A DNA stretch of 64,000 bases from Symsagittifera roscoffensis (lineage: Eukaryota > Xenacoelomorpha > Acoela > Convolutidae), in assembly GCF_963678635.1 (NCBI RefSeq), contig NC_087071.1, positions 40,317,797 to 40,381,796 of the forward strand, in the 5' to 3' direction. This document shows, in pieces, positions 1 to 11,014 of this stretch. A model generated the notes under the pieces. That model did not search any database, had not been told where the DNA came from, and saw only the letters and a program-made list of their open reading frames with translations. Each line of letters opens with the position of its first letter. Positions within the stretch are counted from its first letter, which is position 1. The translations under genes and the position numbers were made by a program.

Positions 1-19
1 TCTTTTATTTAATAAGTGA

Positions 20-215
20 ACTTCAGCAAGTTCAATCTCAATTACTACGTTGATCAGATACCAGTTGAAAAACTTGTCAGTCTCAATTTTCGTCACTAAG
101 TTCGATCTCAATTACTGTAACCCAAATTCGATCTCAACTCATGTCAAACATACCACTTCGATCCCAATTCCTATCAGCCCAATTTTGATCTCAATTTCTG
201 CCATCAATCTGAATT
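20..215. repeat. Degenerate ~38-bp tandem repeat
   Basis: Five or so imperfect units share the core ttcgatctcaatt followed by ct-rich spacers (seen near positions 28, 86, 127, 158 and 186). The open frame through it is probably a by-product of the repeat and has no domain. A short duplication of tccctatgagcaa follows at about 498 and 533. Confidence 0.5.
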
Positions 216-247
216 CCTGCAAAGTGAACAAATTGAACAAACTATAA

Positions 248-693
248 AGGAAACTCGCTCTATTTTGATCAGTTCTTTTCAATCAATTAATTCAAAAAAA
301 AACATTAAAGAATTTTAGTTTAGCCTTTCTCAAGTATTTTCATTTTTCGAATATACAGTTTGATAAGGCAACGTTTTTAGGAACATATTTTTGTTTTTTA
401 AATTAAAATTTACTTTAGCTGTAGTTGTTAAAGTTTTGTTATTTTTTTATCGGAAATGGATTTACTCATATTAGTTTTTTTTAAATAGATAATTTACTCC
501 CTATGAGCAAGTTACACCAAATAGACAGTTCAATCCCTATGAGCAACTTTGATGGGCCGGCTTAAGTTTCATAACACATATTGCATACAGTAGAAAAAAG
601 ACGGCAACTTACCGTAATTTGAAGAGCTCAAACAATAACAAACTTTCATAACAACAAACGGTACAAACAATTCAAGTTGTTCACTCCAAGTCA
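248..693. other. Spacer without recognisable gene
   Basis: AT-rich sequence with homopolymer T and A runs. The only structure seen is the duplicated tccctatgagcaa motif about 35 bp apart. No coding frame or RNA gene is visible. Confidence 0.5.
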
Positions 694-2061
694 TTAAAAA
701 AAATCCTGGGCGGACTCGGACAAATTATGTTTGAATACTTCTCGGTAGTTTTCCTCGACGGCACACCTACCACGGCATGCTTTTATATGGCATCGGATTG
801 TGCTCATGAGGAATCTCTGTGTTCGTTGAGCTTGAGAGGTTTGTTTGATCAGAGTTTCGAGCTCACGTTCGTTTTTTACTGGCAACAAATCCCATTTTTC
901 CTCAAGCAGAGAACCCCAAGATTGATGGAATCTGAAAAAACCTGAGGTTATAATGTCCACAAAAATTAGCAGCAAACTATGGGAATGATAAATCATTGGG
1001 CTTTCTGGTTACTGGTGTAGCTGGAACCAAAATAAAAGTTTGCCATATTTTTTCCTCATCAAGCCAACGCATCTTTTTATGACCGAAAACGTCAAAAAAA
1101 TTGGCTACTTGGGTGAGTGAAATTACTCACATCACATCGATCTAACAGCAGGAACATGAAAAACATATTTGTTTGAGGACAATCGTTGAAATTGAGGCAA
1201 ACTACTGAATACCAAAATCTTTTTGAGCAAGCTCCGACATAACAGAAGGCGTTCTCAGGAAGACAGCCGCATTTTCGGTGGAACTCATTCCAGCAAATGC
1301 TCGTTTCTTTGTGCAATCGAATTTCAAATAATCAACACGGAACTTTCTCCGGCGCGCAGGATAGTCGACCCTAGCTATTATCTCAAATTAGAAAACGGTG
1401 TATGATTAGAACACGGTAATTTTTTATACCGATAATAATAAGAATCAGCTGCATCTGGAAAGCCATCATAAGTTTTCAGGATATCAGATGAAATCGATGA
1501 TCAGATACGGATTATTCGGATAGTTGGATGTGATTATTTAGTAGATTACTTACATATTTGAGGAGTTACTTAATGATTTTATCATTAATGTACCGCAAAC
1601 TTTAAGGGAATATCAGTTTCTGGCGACTCAAAATAATCAAGGAGAATCAAAATATCATTCTGTTTTTTTTGTCTTGAACTCTGAGGGTTTTTTCGGGTCT
1701 AGGTTTCTCAGCATCTTTAATCATGAACTTTTTGAAATCGTCTGGCGTTGATTATACAACTCGTTTCCTTGATTCGCATTGCAACTCGTTTCACAAATCG
1801 GACTACTTAACGTATAAACTGCCTTGGCATAATGGTGAAGTCCCCGCAGTGGGACACGAAAGTTTCGTTCATGATGACAATCTCTTTTTTGACACTCCCA
1901 GCATGTTCAAAAAAGACCATCAAGTCCCTGTGCAGCCGTCTGGAAATGAACCGTGGGTTCTTCTTTCTCGAATTCCGCCTTCTGCTGGTGACACAAGCAT
2001 CATTGTGTTCGTGGAATTTTTTTATATTCCATGCTGCTGCGTTTTCATTTCTGTCATCTAG
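694..2061 (-). pseudogene. Decayed multi-exon gene, unknown family
   Basis: The minus strand carries four blocks with strongly coding-like codons. Block 1 (1724-2061) is basic and charged and contains one in-frame TAA. Block 2 (1381-1479) reads KTYDGFPDAADSYYY. Block 3 (1213-1369) contains RRRKFRVDYLKFDC and AFAGMSSTENAAVFLRTP and ends before a GT. Block 4 (694-941) starts right after a good acceptor (cctcag), contains EEKWDLLPVKNERELETLIK and ends at TAA. Blocks 2 and 3 are too close for an intron and lie in different frames, so either the gene is broken or the assembly has indels. No domain is recognised. The plus strand over block 1 also has a 112-aa frame, so the strand there is not certain. 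Confidence 0.4.
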
Positions 2062-2313
2062 GAAGCTAACGATGGCACTTCCCTGTCAATCAGACCATTT
2101 AACCTTCACGCACCAATCGCTGAATAATGATAATAAATAAAGCATTTTCCCAGACGGAAGTGACGGCAACGAGGATTTGCACTTTTTTCTTTACCCGAAA
2201 AGTTCTACTTAGCATAATGCATGGATGAAAGGCTCTGTTTTGACGTAACTGAGGAGCGATTGAATGGTTGAAATGAAATGAGGATTGGTTCAAGAAATGA
2301 GTAATGACAACTT

Positions 2314-2340
2314 CACTGACGCAGGACTAATGCGTCAGTG
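2314..2340. repeat. Perfect 10-bp inverted repeat
   Basis: cactgacgca and tgcgtcagtg form a perfect 10-bp stem around a 7-base loop. It abuts the hairpin at 2339-2408, so two stem-loops lie back to back. This may be the end of a small foldback element. No protein frame is associated. Confidence 0.6.
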
Positions 2341-2408
2341 ATAATGACACCTTCACAGGTAAGAACTGCACTGTCTAGTTCCGCTTATCAGTGAAGCGGT
2401 CATTATCA
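2339..2408. repeat. 18-bp imperfect stem-loop
   Basis: Arms 2339-2356 (tgataatgacaccttcac) and 2391-2408 pair at 16 of 18 positions around a loop of about 34 bases. A MITE-like remnant or a transcribed hairpin are both possible. Confidence 0.5.
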
Positions 2409-2656
2409 AATAGCGTCTTATCTTTAGGCAGTAATTTTGGTATAGATGCTACAGTCGCCTGGTGTGCCAAAAAAAGTGGGTAGTGTCGGAGCAATTCTAT
2501 GCTGGACTCTTTTCTTGATCCTGGTGTTTCGATTGAATTGGTGCTCATAATTGATGGCAGCTTGGCCGCTAAACTGAAATCAGTTCATCCTCATCTTGTG
2601 CTCAATATTAGTTGCATCTCTCATTTTTCATCCGATTCTAGTAGAAACCAAGTAAA

Positions 2657-4419
2657 ATGATGAACGCCGAAAGCTCTTGTTCAGTGCCTTCCAATTCCCT
2701 ATCACCATTTGCAGTTCCTTTTAAAATCCCTGTGTCACCACTCCATCACCACTCGCAGCACCAGAGACAACATAATTTTCTCTTCCGACACCGGTAATCC
2801 CTTTCGAGCACCCTCGCGACCTTTCGCCTCGCCAATTCTGCAGACCTATGGGCAGCCACATACCCCTCTGCGACATTTCCATTCAGGCCCCTCGATTGTA
2901 CATCAACGCCAGTCTCAGCAGTATCAGCAATATCCAGCCTACATGGATTCCTATGTGTCGGCATCACCCTATCCGAATTCTGCATCGCCATCGCCATTTC
3001 CCCTATATCGAGAAATTGAAAGGCAACCGCATGACATTGAGAGGCGAACCCACACTCCCACCTAACTAACCACGAGCCAAGGGTTCTACGGAACCACGAG
3101 AACACAGGAGCCACGAGCCCACAGGCAGCCGCAAAAGGATCCTGCAGAGTCAGAGAATATAGGAGAAACTGTAAGTTGAAGAAGTAATTTTGAAAGCAAA
3201 CACATAAAACAAACTAAAAAACATTTGTTAAACGAAATACCGAAATTTTAGAAATCTTGAAAAACCTCCCTAGCCGAAAACCCGATAATAACGAGACTCT
3301 CAGAGAAATCATTTTACAGACTGGCGAGAAGACGAATCACTGCCTAATAAAAGAAACGGAACCTTGACCCACAAAGAACAATTGACCTTGTTCAAGGCCA
3401 TTTCCACGTTTCTGTTCTAATACACAGCGGTGCTAGAGAGGACAACATAGAGGAAAAAAGCAACGAAGACAATACCGTGGAGCTGAGCATAGAACCAGCA
3501 GCATGTAGGTATCTTTTTAAATCATAACGACTGATTTGATGAAAAAAAATAAAAATAAATCGATTTGATGATTCAATTTTATGATGTCAACTTCTGACGT
3601 CTCCCACAGAAGTTCAGTATGGCTAGTACAGGGTATGAAATTGTACTATACGGAGGCCAGAACCCATTTAGAGAAGAGCAATATGAACTATGTTATTCTG
3701 CGGGCTTTTCAAGACACCAAAAACCTGTTGAAGACTCAACTGCTATTCGTCAATTCATTTGGGAACGCTGTGTTCCGGGTTGCTCCTCCAGTTGATCAGT
3801 CAAACGCCAAGTATATCAAAATAATGTTTATACTTTTTCCAAAATGATTAATTTATCGAAGTAGAAACCGACATGAAAGCACATGTAATTATTTTCATTT
3901 TTTAAAGATTAGCATCATAAATCTAGAACAGCCGAAGCGCTCTCTCGCACTTAAGGTTTCAATGCTTATGCCTCTGTCTACCAACCCTCCGTTCGAGATG
4001 GAGAAATTGATAAAGCAAGTTTCAAAAATTCGCCAGAAATTAAACGGTTACACGTACAAATAGGTTCTGTTTGCAATGCGATCCCGATAAGAATCTCAAC
4101 GTTACGTTTGCCAGGTGCCGACTTCTGACGACTTCTGACGACTTCAAGTAAAGATAAAAACTTTTATTCAAAGCAGACGTGAGCAACCCATGACCTGAAG
4201 ACGGTGGTTGACCATGTGGCGAAGCTGCTCACTGATGTATCAAAAAGAATGTTTCAGGTGCTTGAGAAAACTACAAGCTTGAAACTTACCGCTAACGGCA
4301 TTGAGAGTTTTCGATATGAGGTTCAGGAAGAGTTGCAGAGTTGTGTGTTGACTCAGAGCTGGTTCGGCATATGTGATGTGAAATTTCCTTTCTTATTAAT
4401 TCGCTTCTGCTCAAGTTAA
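2657..4419 (+). pseudogene. Multi-exon gene remnant, H/Q/P/S-rich start
   Basis: A run of coding-like blocks on the plus strand. An ATG at 2657 opens a Ser/Pro frame with HHHSQHQRQHN. After a frame change near 2790 it continues Pro/Ser/Gln-rich (SQQYQQYPAYMDSYVSA) to 3064, and a GTAAGT donor lies near 3170. Further blocks are an acidic one ending in VELSIEPAAC near 3506, one after acceptor cccacag (3610-3795), one after tttaaag (3908-4063, KLIKQVSKIRQKLNGY), and 4204-4419 (VVDHVAKLLTDVSKRMF). At least one frame change and short blocks with stops suggest decay. No family is recognised. The Q/H-rich section resembles the oppositely oriented locus at 4797-6121. Confidence 0.4.
3619..3795 (+). 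CDS. 58-aa exon-like ORF
   Basis: ATG at 3619 lies 9 nt after a good 3' splice site (cccacag, ending 3609). The frame reads MASTGYEIVLYGGQNPFREE, then has a YELCYSAGF stretch and a TAIRQFIWERC end before TGA. Codon choice is much more gene-like than the overlapping 88-aa frame at 3581-3847. It is probably an internal exon of the 2657-4419 remnant. Function unknown. Confidence 0.35.
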   Translation: MASTGYEIVLYGGQNPFREEQYELCYSAGFSRHQKPVEDSTAIRQFIWERCVPGCSSS

Positions 4420-4668
4420 AACCGGATTTTTCCATGCCTGCAAAACTGGATATGTTTTTTTTCTAACTCAGCCTACCGTGGAAAAGACAGCCTTTACGCT
4501 ATGGAGCAGAAAAATGGGCCCGATTCGTTGGGCTCCATAGTGTACATGCTGTCTTTTCCACGGTACGCTGAGTTAGGAAAAAGACATATCCAGTTTTGCA
4601 GGCATGGACAAATCTGGTTTGAATTTGAGCAGATTCGAAGTTTGCTGTTGATTTTCGCATCATTATGG
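4368..4668. repeat. Foldback palindrome with coding-like arms
   Basis: Two arms of about 150 bp meet at gggccc (about 4518-4523). The inner ~90 bp match at roughly 85-90 percent and the outer part is weaker. Read outward-in on each strand, both arms give the same peptide core, PCLQNWIC then NSAYRGKDS, with conservative changes between arms. The centre therefore looks like an inverted duplication of coding sequence, not a random hairpin. It sits between the plus-strand remnant ending near 4419 and the minus-strand remnant ending at 4797. Confidence 0.65.
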
Positions 4669-4796
4669 CTCCAAAGCACTACATGGCTCCAAAGGTAAGA
4701 TCATTCCCAATGCTGAGAAATTTAATCAAAGGTGTACATGCATAAACTTGAGTTCTCAGTGTTTTAAGCCTCGGCTGTGGATTCCATTTACAATGA

Positions 4797-6121
4797 TTAA
4801 CTATTTGTTTTTAAATTCCGCACTGATGTTTGTCCGTACGCAGAAATATTTTGCGACATGGACAGATATTGTTTTTTGGACAAAAAGTACTCCGTGGAGC
4901 CAAAGTGCCTAAAATAGTTATAGAGTAAAAAAAACTAACCATATACTGACTATATAACATATAATGAATACCGAAAATCCTTAGAGATGTTTTTGTAAAG
5001 TAAATTAAATGTAGACTATCTAAAACAAAATTGACTAACCTACGAAACAGAAAACGCTGAGAGTCGATTGTACTTAAAGTCGTCATTGAGGAGCCTGAAC
5101 GCGAACCTGGTGAAATCCACCGCCCCAATCTCACATCTGCTACCCAGATGTCCACGCGTAATCCTTAAAGCTCTGCGGTTTTCAGTGAAAGAAACTCAAC
5201 TGCTTTGACGCCAGAAACCATGTCACCTCTAAACCCAGAAAATGTTTTCTCGGGCTTACAGTAGTTTGTTAAGTGATCCAATATTTTGGCGGTAGCTCGA
5301 CGAACGTGTCTAGGAGAAGGAATAAACGATTTGAAGCCTGTCATTTTAAGCCTAGATTGATGAATATTGATAATATCGTCAACATTTCCAGTTTCTGTCA
5401 CCTTAGCAAAATCGTACTTAAAACCTTCAGATTATTCCCGTTTCTTAAATAAGCGAGTAATCATAAAATGGGTCGGAAAATTAAATCTACCTTTTTTGCG
5501 ACGTCCTAACCGCGTCATTTTTTATGGTAGTCCTTTTTGGCTTCTTCCATTAGTCCTTGAAGACTAATTCTTTGGCATCAAACTTAAAACAGAACTTGGC
5601 ACCCACATCTTTCGGATATTTTTGTAGTGTCGCCAGTGCCCTCATCCCAATAATCTTGCGAGGACTCACCTGCTTCGAAAAATGAAGGTGATGGTGCCTG
5701 TATACAGATGCGGTTGCTGAACTTCTTGATGGTTATGAGGATTCTGGATGAGCTATTGGTTGTGAGGATGCTGATGCATTGATGTCGGGGTTCCTGAAGA
5801 GGTTCCTACAACTGATGAGGTTCCTAACTGTTCTGAGGGCGGTGTCGACCTGTTCTGACGGCTTATAACACTAAAAATTGAGTATTCGGGTAGCATTATT
5901 TTTGAAAAAGGAAAATTGACCAGGCTCCTTAAGTTTTCCTTCCACGGTTTTTCCTTGAAGCCCCGTAGAATTAACATCTGCGTAATTCCTGCTGCTACTG
6001 CAATCGATTGACTGTGTTGTTGCGGTATTGCTATTTTTCGTAGAAGATCGTCAACTCCCTATGTAGTTCCATCGACTATTTCTGAAACTAGACATTGCAC
6101 TCTTCGATATTTGTTCGCCAT
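4797..6121 (-). pseudogene. Spliced gene remnant with in-frame stops
   Basis: One minus-strand frame opens at ATG 6121 (MANKYRRVQCLVSEIV), has a Q/H-rich tract (HNQ, then TAG, then LIQNPHNHQEVQQPHLY), continues with KSFIPSPRHVRRATAKILDH near 5300, and reaches a GTTAGT donor at 5034-5039. The last block (4797-4908) starts after acceptor ctattttag, reads HFGSTEYFLSKKQYLSMSQN and ends at TAA. The phases of donor 5040 and acceptor 4908 agree, which supports this intron. A second donor (GTGAGT) lies at 5664-5669. Internal TAG and TAA codons at about 6060, 5750, 5430 and 5165 break the frame. No domain is recognised. It could be a dying gene or a frame disrupted by assembly errors. Confidence 0.45.
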
Positions 6122-6129
6122 TTTCTCCT

Positions 6130-8305
6130 GTTATTTCGCCAAGAATTTCGGCGTCTAAAATTTTAACGGTCCTTATCTTATGCTATTGATTAGCGATTCC
6201 ACAATTGTTGCTCCATACTTTTCTCGGTCATCGAAGAGTCGTTTAACCTATCGGGTGAGTCCTCCATTTTTATGTCGATTCATAAATATCGTCTTGTGCT
6301 TCCCGATTCGCATGTCGGTTACTTGTCGGTCGATTCGTTTGTCGGTTCGTGTTGGTTTGTTTGTCGGTACGTCGAGTCGTATGTCGATTTGAATTGCGTC
6401 ATCGAGTGTGCTTGCTATCTGTCCTGTACCTTTGTTTATCGAATAGGTGGTATTTAAAGGTTCTGGGCCTAGATTTAATACTAAATTTGCTGTAACGGCG
6501 TTTAAAAAATCTTCACTGAGTATGCAGGGCCCGTTCCTGTAAAAATCATTAGTATTTTGTTTGATGTGATGGGTGATCTACTCATAAAGTTTGAATTCAT
6601 TTTCATTTGAGCTGATTCTGCTGTATTAGATTTTTGGGTGAAATTTTTAAGTTGATTTGGATTAATTACGGGTTAATGAAAGAATTTGGATACTGGAATT
6701 TCATTTTTCATTATTTTTGGTCGGTTATGTAGATTGTGTTTTGTGTCTGGCCTTTGTATGTTTTAACTTGATGTGAATTTTGGTTGCATAGAGAGTTTTG
6801 GTTGAGTTGGTTGGTGCCTATGATGATTTGTAAAAGGTTCAATTTATCTTTTTGAAAATGTTCATCTGGCTGATTATTGTTATTTGGTTGATTTTTTTTG
6901 TTGATTGGGAGTTTTGTTGTTTTTGCAGATTTCGTTGTTCAGAAAGATCATGCTATTGGGTGACCAGTTTGAATTTTTGCGAAAAAATCGTAGTTGTAGT
7001 TTACAAAATGTTTTCCTATTCATAATTTTTTTCATCTGCTAAGATCGAGTCTTCGTCACAGCTTGCGCTGCGCGTTAATGGTTTCCAGATTATTTTTTAT
7101 CAATTCCGGATCGTGTTGGAAATAGTTTATTAAAAATGCTCATTTTTTTTATTCAGTTTTTTTTTATTTTTGAGACATTTGCATTTGTGAGTTATTTCTT
7201 GTTTTGAGTCTAAAATCGTGAAAAGATAATTTTTTCTGTTGTTACTGCAGATTTTGAGTTTTGAGGTAGATATAGTGCTGTTTGTTGACAGTTTGTTAAC
7301 CATTAACTTTTGGTAATATTAAGGATATAACGCTTATTAAGTTAAATGTACGGCTCTTTTTATGACAGCTTATAAAATTTATGAAATTTTTTTGTTGAAA
7401 AAGGTTTGTAATAATTATTTTTTGTCGTCCTCGGCTTTTTGTTGCTTTGCGATGCAGGTAATTGATTTTTGTCAATTTGTGACCTGGTTTCGTTTGACGT
7501 GGAAATAAGCTAATTCAAATTTCGGTTTGTCTTGATTTTGTTTTGCATTTCGCTAATTCTGGGTTTTTCCTAAATGTAAAACATTATAGGTCTGCTTGAG
7601 ACTCGTTTGGTCGCACCAGATGAGTTTAGGTCCGTGGTGGCAATCTCATAGAGTAATTTCGGATAGGGTACTCCTTCTGACCGTCACGCTATCCTAATTT
7701 CCGGGTTAGATTCGTGCAATTTCTTAGTCTAATACCGATCCCAATCTTACTCTTACATTTCCCAATCTCATAAGAGGAGAGGAAGAGGAGCTGTTTTCCA
7801 ATTTGAATTCTTTTTTCTCTGGCTGAAACTATAATTGGTTTCAGCTCTACAAATTATCAAAATTTTTCACCTTGATTTTTCTCAAGAAATGTAGCTGGAT
7901 TTAAAATACTTGTTTTATTTGATTCCAATAATCTGATAAAATTTCTGGTTGAATTAGAGAATGTTAGCAACTCGTAAGAAAAAAGCTGCATATCGAAAAA
8001 GCACAGCGGAGGCAGCGAAAAGACACTTTTAACAGTTGCATCAAAATGGTCGTTACAAAAAGTTCCAGAAGAAACATAGCATCGAAGCTGATCGATTTGT
8101 AAACATCAATTCTACTCATACACACTATCAAGTAAAGCCAAACGCAGCACGTTGAAATAACTAAAAAACGCAATCTCGTTTTATTATGATCAGAACCACA
8201 GGTCATTAAACACGCAAGAAGAGTAAAGCGGTGATTCTGGTATTAGAGCACCAGCTGAATTTTATTCATCTCGGTCATTGATTTTATACTTACTTACTAA
8301 TTCCA
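6130..8305. other. T/G-rich spacer
   Basis: From about 6480 to 7560 the plus strand is markedly T- and G-rich, with long T runs. A degenerate gtcggt/gtcgat repeat occurs at 6290-6390 and a purine tract (gaggagaggaagaggag) near 7774. No credible exon, RNA gene or mobile-element protein is seen. Short frames at 6180-6460 and 7964-8206 look spurious. Confidence 0.4.
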
Positions 8306-8309
8306 ACAT

Positions 8310-8767
8310 GACTGCTCGAATGTTCCGACTGCCTCTTAAGGTCTATCGAGCAGTAATAACATGGAAAAATTAAATGAAAAAATTTTTTCCTAAAATTATA
8401 ATATTTTTATGAAAATTATCCCCCCATACGCCATATAAAGTACAAAAGGATAGATCTCGCTCCTTGTAATAATATGATTATGGCAAACAAGCTATTTTCA
8501 ACCAATTTGGAACGATTTCTAACACGGATTAACGGATTAACTCTCCGCTTAACGTTAATAGCGCGAAATATATCGCGCGTTAATTGTCCCAAATTGGCCA
8601 AAGTGAAATATCTTTTCAAATTTGAGCTCAGGACAACAATACCTTTCGAATGATATAAAAAAGTTCCGTCAAAAATGGCTAGTTAAAAAGTCAACATTTC
8701 TGAAGACAAAAAAACATACTCCGAGCACACATATTCCGTGTTACTTTCGAATCGAAAGTCGGAACAA
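8310..8767 (+). repeat. Direct repeat copy 1 with GC hairpin
   Basis: About 460 bp starting gactgctcg and ending cgaaagtcggaacaa, repeated at 8875-9401 with small indels. Inside, gcgcga and tcgcgc form a perfect 6-bp stem flanked by ttaa-rich arms, and ccaatttgg and ccaaattgg lie further out, so the centre can fold into a long hairpin. Probably a non-autonomous element or local duplication. No transposase seen. Confidence 0.7.
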
Positions 8768-8874
8768 TAAGCTCAGCTCATCATTATTTTCTTTGATAAA
8801 GGACAGAAAGATTCAGGAAGCTGCAGTCCGATCGCTTTTTTAAACCATTTACAGAACTGAATGAAAGAAAACAA

Positions 8875-9401
8875 GACTGCTCGTATCAGGGCAAAGCCCT
8901 GAAGGTTCCGACTGCCTTTTAAGGTTTATGGAGCAGTAATATCATTGAGAAATTAAATGAAATAAACAAAATGAAAACAAATTTTTTTTCTTCTAAATTT
9001 GAAATTTTTATGAAAATCATCCCCCCACACGCCATATAAAGTACAAAACGATTAATTTCCCTCCTTGTAACAAATCAATTACGGCAAATAAGCGTCTTAT
9101 AACCAATTTGGAACGATTTCTAAGACGGATTAACTCTTCGCTTACACATTAATAGCGCGAATTATATAGCGCGTTAATTGTACCAAATTGGCCAAAATGG
9201 CAATCCTTAAACCCCCATAACTTTACGAAAAATGATCACAGGTAAAATATCTTTTCAAATTTGAGATCAGTACAACAATACCTTTCGAAGGATATAAAAA
9301 CATTCCGTCATGGCTAGTTAAAAAATCGAAATTTGTCTGAAGAAAAAAAACCCACCCCGAGCACAAATATTTCGTTACTTTCGTATCGAAAGTCGGAACA
9401 A
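8875..9401 (+). repeat. Direct repeat copy 2 with GC hairpin
   Basis: Second copy of the 8310-8767 unit, with an insertion after gactgctcg that contains the short palindrome-like atcagggcaaagccctga. The central agcgcg hairpin is kept but less perfect. The two copies are separated by about 107 bp of unrelated sequence. Confidence 0.7.
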
Positions 9402-9554
9402 CTACAACACTCACTAGACAGTAATTGAGTTGCCAACCACTAATAGGCCATCAACAAACGTAGCTGCACTGTAAATGACAATAAAAAGGGTATTCAAATC
9501 CAAAATTTGCTTGAAACTCTTAAGAAACATATAACTACCCAGCAGTTTTCTAAA

Positions 9555-9842
9555 ATGTGGGAAAATTTCTGCCTGACATTCAAATCTAAAATCTCATCAA
9601 AAGAGCCGCAAAGTGGAACACGTGTTTTACGTACCATTTATTTGAGTTTCGAAAAAAGAAATATACAAACCATGGAACAACAGGTCCTCAAGAAAGAGTA
9701 CTGTTCTCAATATTGTTCTCTAATCAAATTTCAGACTCTCTGGCAGATCGTCATTACCCGTCACAGGTTTGAACTGGCCCGTGATTTGATTGATAGACTG
9801 ATAATGAATCAAATGGTTAAACTGAGAATAGAAAAAACATAG
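9555..9842 (+). CDS. Hypothetical 95-aa ORF
   Basis: The first ATG in the frame is 9555 (MWENFCLTFKSKISS). The product is basic and mainly helical, with no signal peptide or known motif, and ends at TAG. Codon use is mildly gene-like (ends NQMVKLRIEKT). It has no duplicated partner in the window to test conservation. It may be an exon fragment or chance. Confidence 0.2.
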   Translation: MWENFCLTFKSKISSKEPQSGTRVLRTIYLSFEKRNIQTMEQQVLKKEYCSQYCSLIKFQTLWQIVITRHRFELARDLIDRLIMNQMVKLRIEKT

Positions 9843-10356
9843 ATAGATAGTTGTTGTTGAAGAAAAAATTTAGAAAATGAAAATGATACATTGACACACT
9901 GGTTATCTCAAAAGTACTATTTTTGTTATTGGTGATTGGAAAGTTAGTTTGTGATAATCAATTGAGTTTTTCTTGGTTTAACGAAAAAGGTCTGATCGAC
10001 CTGCAAAAATATTTGACATGTGTATCATTTTTTTTGTTCAAGGTTTATCAAAAATGACATCTTACATTTGATTCTGTTTAATCAACTATTTACATTACAA
10101 ACTGCCTCGTAGAAGTTAACGAAAGTTTTTTCTCGATCTGGACATTTTTAAGCAATGTCTCACATGTGAATCAAAGAAGACTAAATTATTTTACAGGATC
10201 AAGCAACATTTCATTTCTCAATGAGTATTCAAAGCAGTTTTCAAAATAAAATTTAAAAAAAAAACTTTATTTTTTATTTTTTTGATTTTGGAATCAATTT
10301 GAAGAAACAGGACGTTACATCCGTTACGAGTTATATGCGAGATCAAATACATTGTT

Positions 10357-10632
10357 TTGATTCAATTTAAACCCAATTCTGAGCGGGATCATTTTGATGT
10401 TTGCACTACGGGTTATCAGAAATTTACCGCTTGTTTATTATACAGACATGACCGAAAATTACCAGGCCTCCTTGTGCACTGGATTGGCGCACAATTTTGC
10501 GCCTGTATGGTCCTGGATTCCTTTAAACATGGTATCATTTTGTCGGAACGATCAAAGAAAATGAAAGAAGAAAAACAGAACAAATGGAGCAAAAAACACA
10601 GTTGGCCTCGTAATGAACTAAAAACCAACTAA
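10357..10632 (+). pseudogene. Fragment of dispersed coding repeat
   Basis: The frame contains LLVHWIGAQFCACMVLDS. A homologous minus-strand stretch at 34705-34803 reads IVQWMGAQFGVCMLLGS in its own frame, so the sequence family is dispersed and was coding. A Lys/Glu-rich end (SERSKKMKEEKQNKW) follows. The likely parent is an unidentified mobile element. No catalytic motif is visible. Confidence 0.4.
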
Positions 10633-11014
10633 AACACTTGAACTATGAAAAATTATCAAAACAAAATTTGAAAAACCCAAAGTCTTTTTTATAATCAGTT
10701 AATTTTGTAAAAAAAAAAACAGCTCGAGCACAATCAGTCTGGTATCAAAAATTCGCTTTTTAAGAATCTGAATCATTCTGCGATGTTTTCAACTGTTTGC
10801 TTGAAGAGCAAAACATTCAAATATCAATAGAGGCTTCGACTTTTTAACTTTCAAAATTACTGCTTCGATATGCTCAAATTTGTTGTTGCATAAGCGCTGC
10901 AAATACGAGAAGTAAAACACACCTTAAGGCTCAACTTTGGTCCTCTAACGACTACCAATCACTTGAATTTGTTTTTAGACTCAGTTAAAACGTTCTTTTG
11001 AACAAAATTACAGA

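Noticed and set aside
1723..2061. 112-aa plus-strand ORF as a gene
   Set aside because: The opposite strand has more charged, gene-like codons and fits with other minus-strand blocks. The plus ORF has no motif and ends in a hydrophobic artefact.
3610..3795. Resemblance of the 58-aa exon to the N-terminus of NUDT22-type Nudix proteins
   Set aside because: Based on scattered residues (an IWE-like segment) only. No Nudix box is visible downstream.
4797..6121. Alternative nuclear genetic code (TAA/TAG as Gln) as the explanation of in-frame stops
   Set aside because: The best intact gene (27745-28558) ends at TAA, and the decayed elements also contain TGA and frameshifts. Ordinary decay explains most cases. 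Kept only as a low-interest question.
8492..8525. Similarity to U6 snRNA (ttggaacgat)
   Set aside because: Only a 10-base match. The rest of U6, including the ACAGAG and AGC boxes, is absent, and the stretch lies inside a duplicated repeat.
10416..10628. 70-aa minus ORF as a transposase C-terminus
   Set aside because: The homologous copy at 34.7 kb supports the opposite strand as coding.
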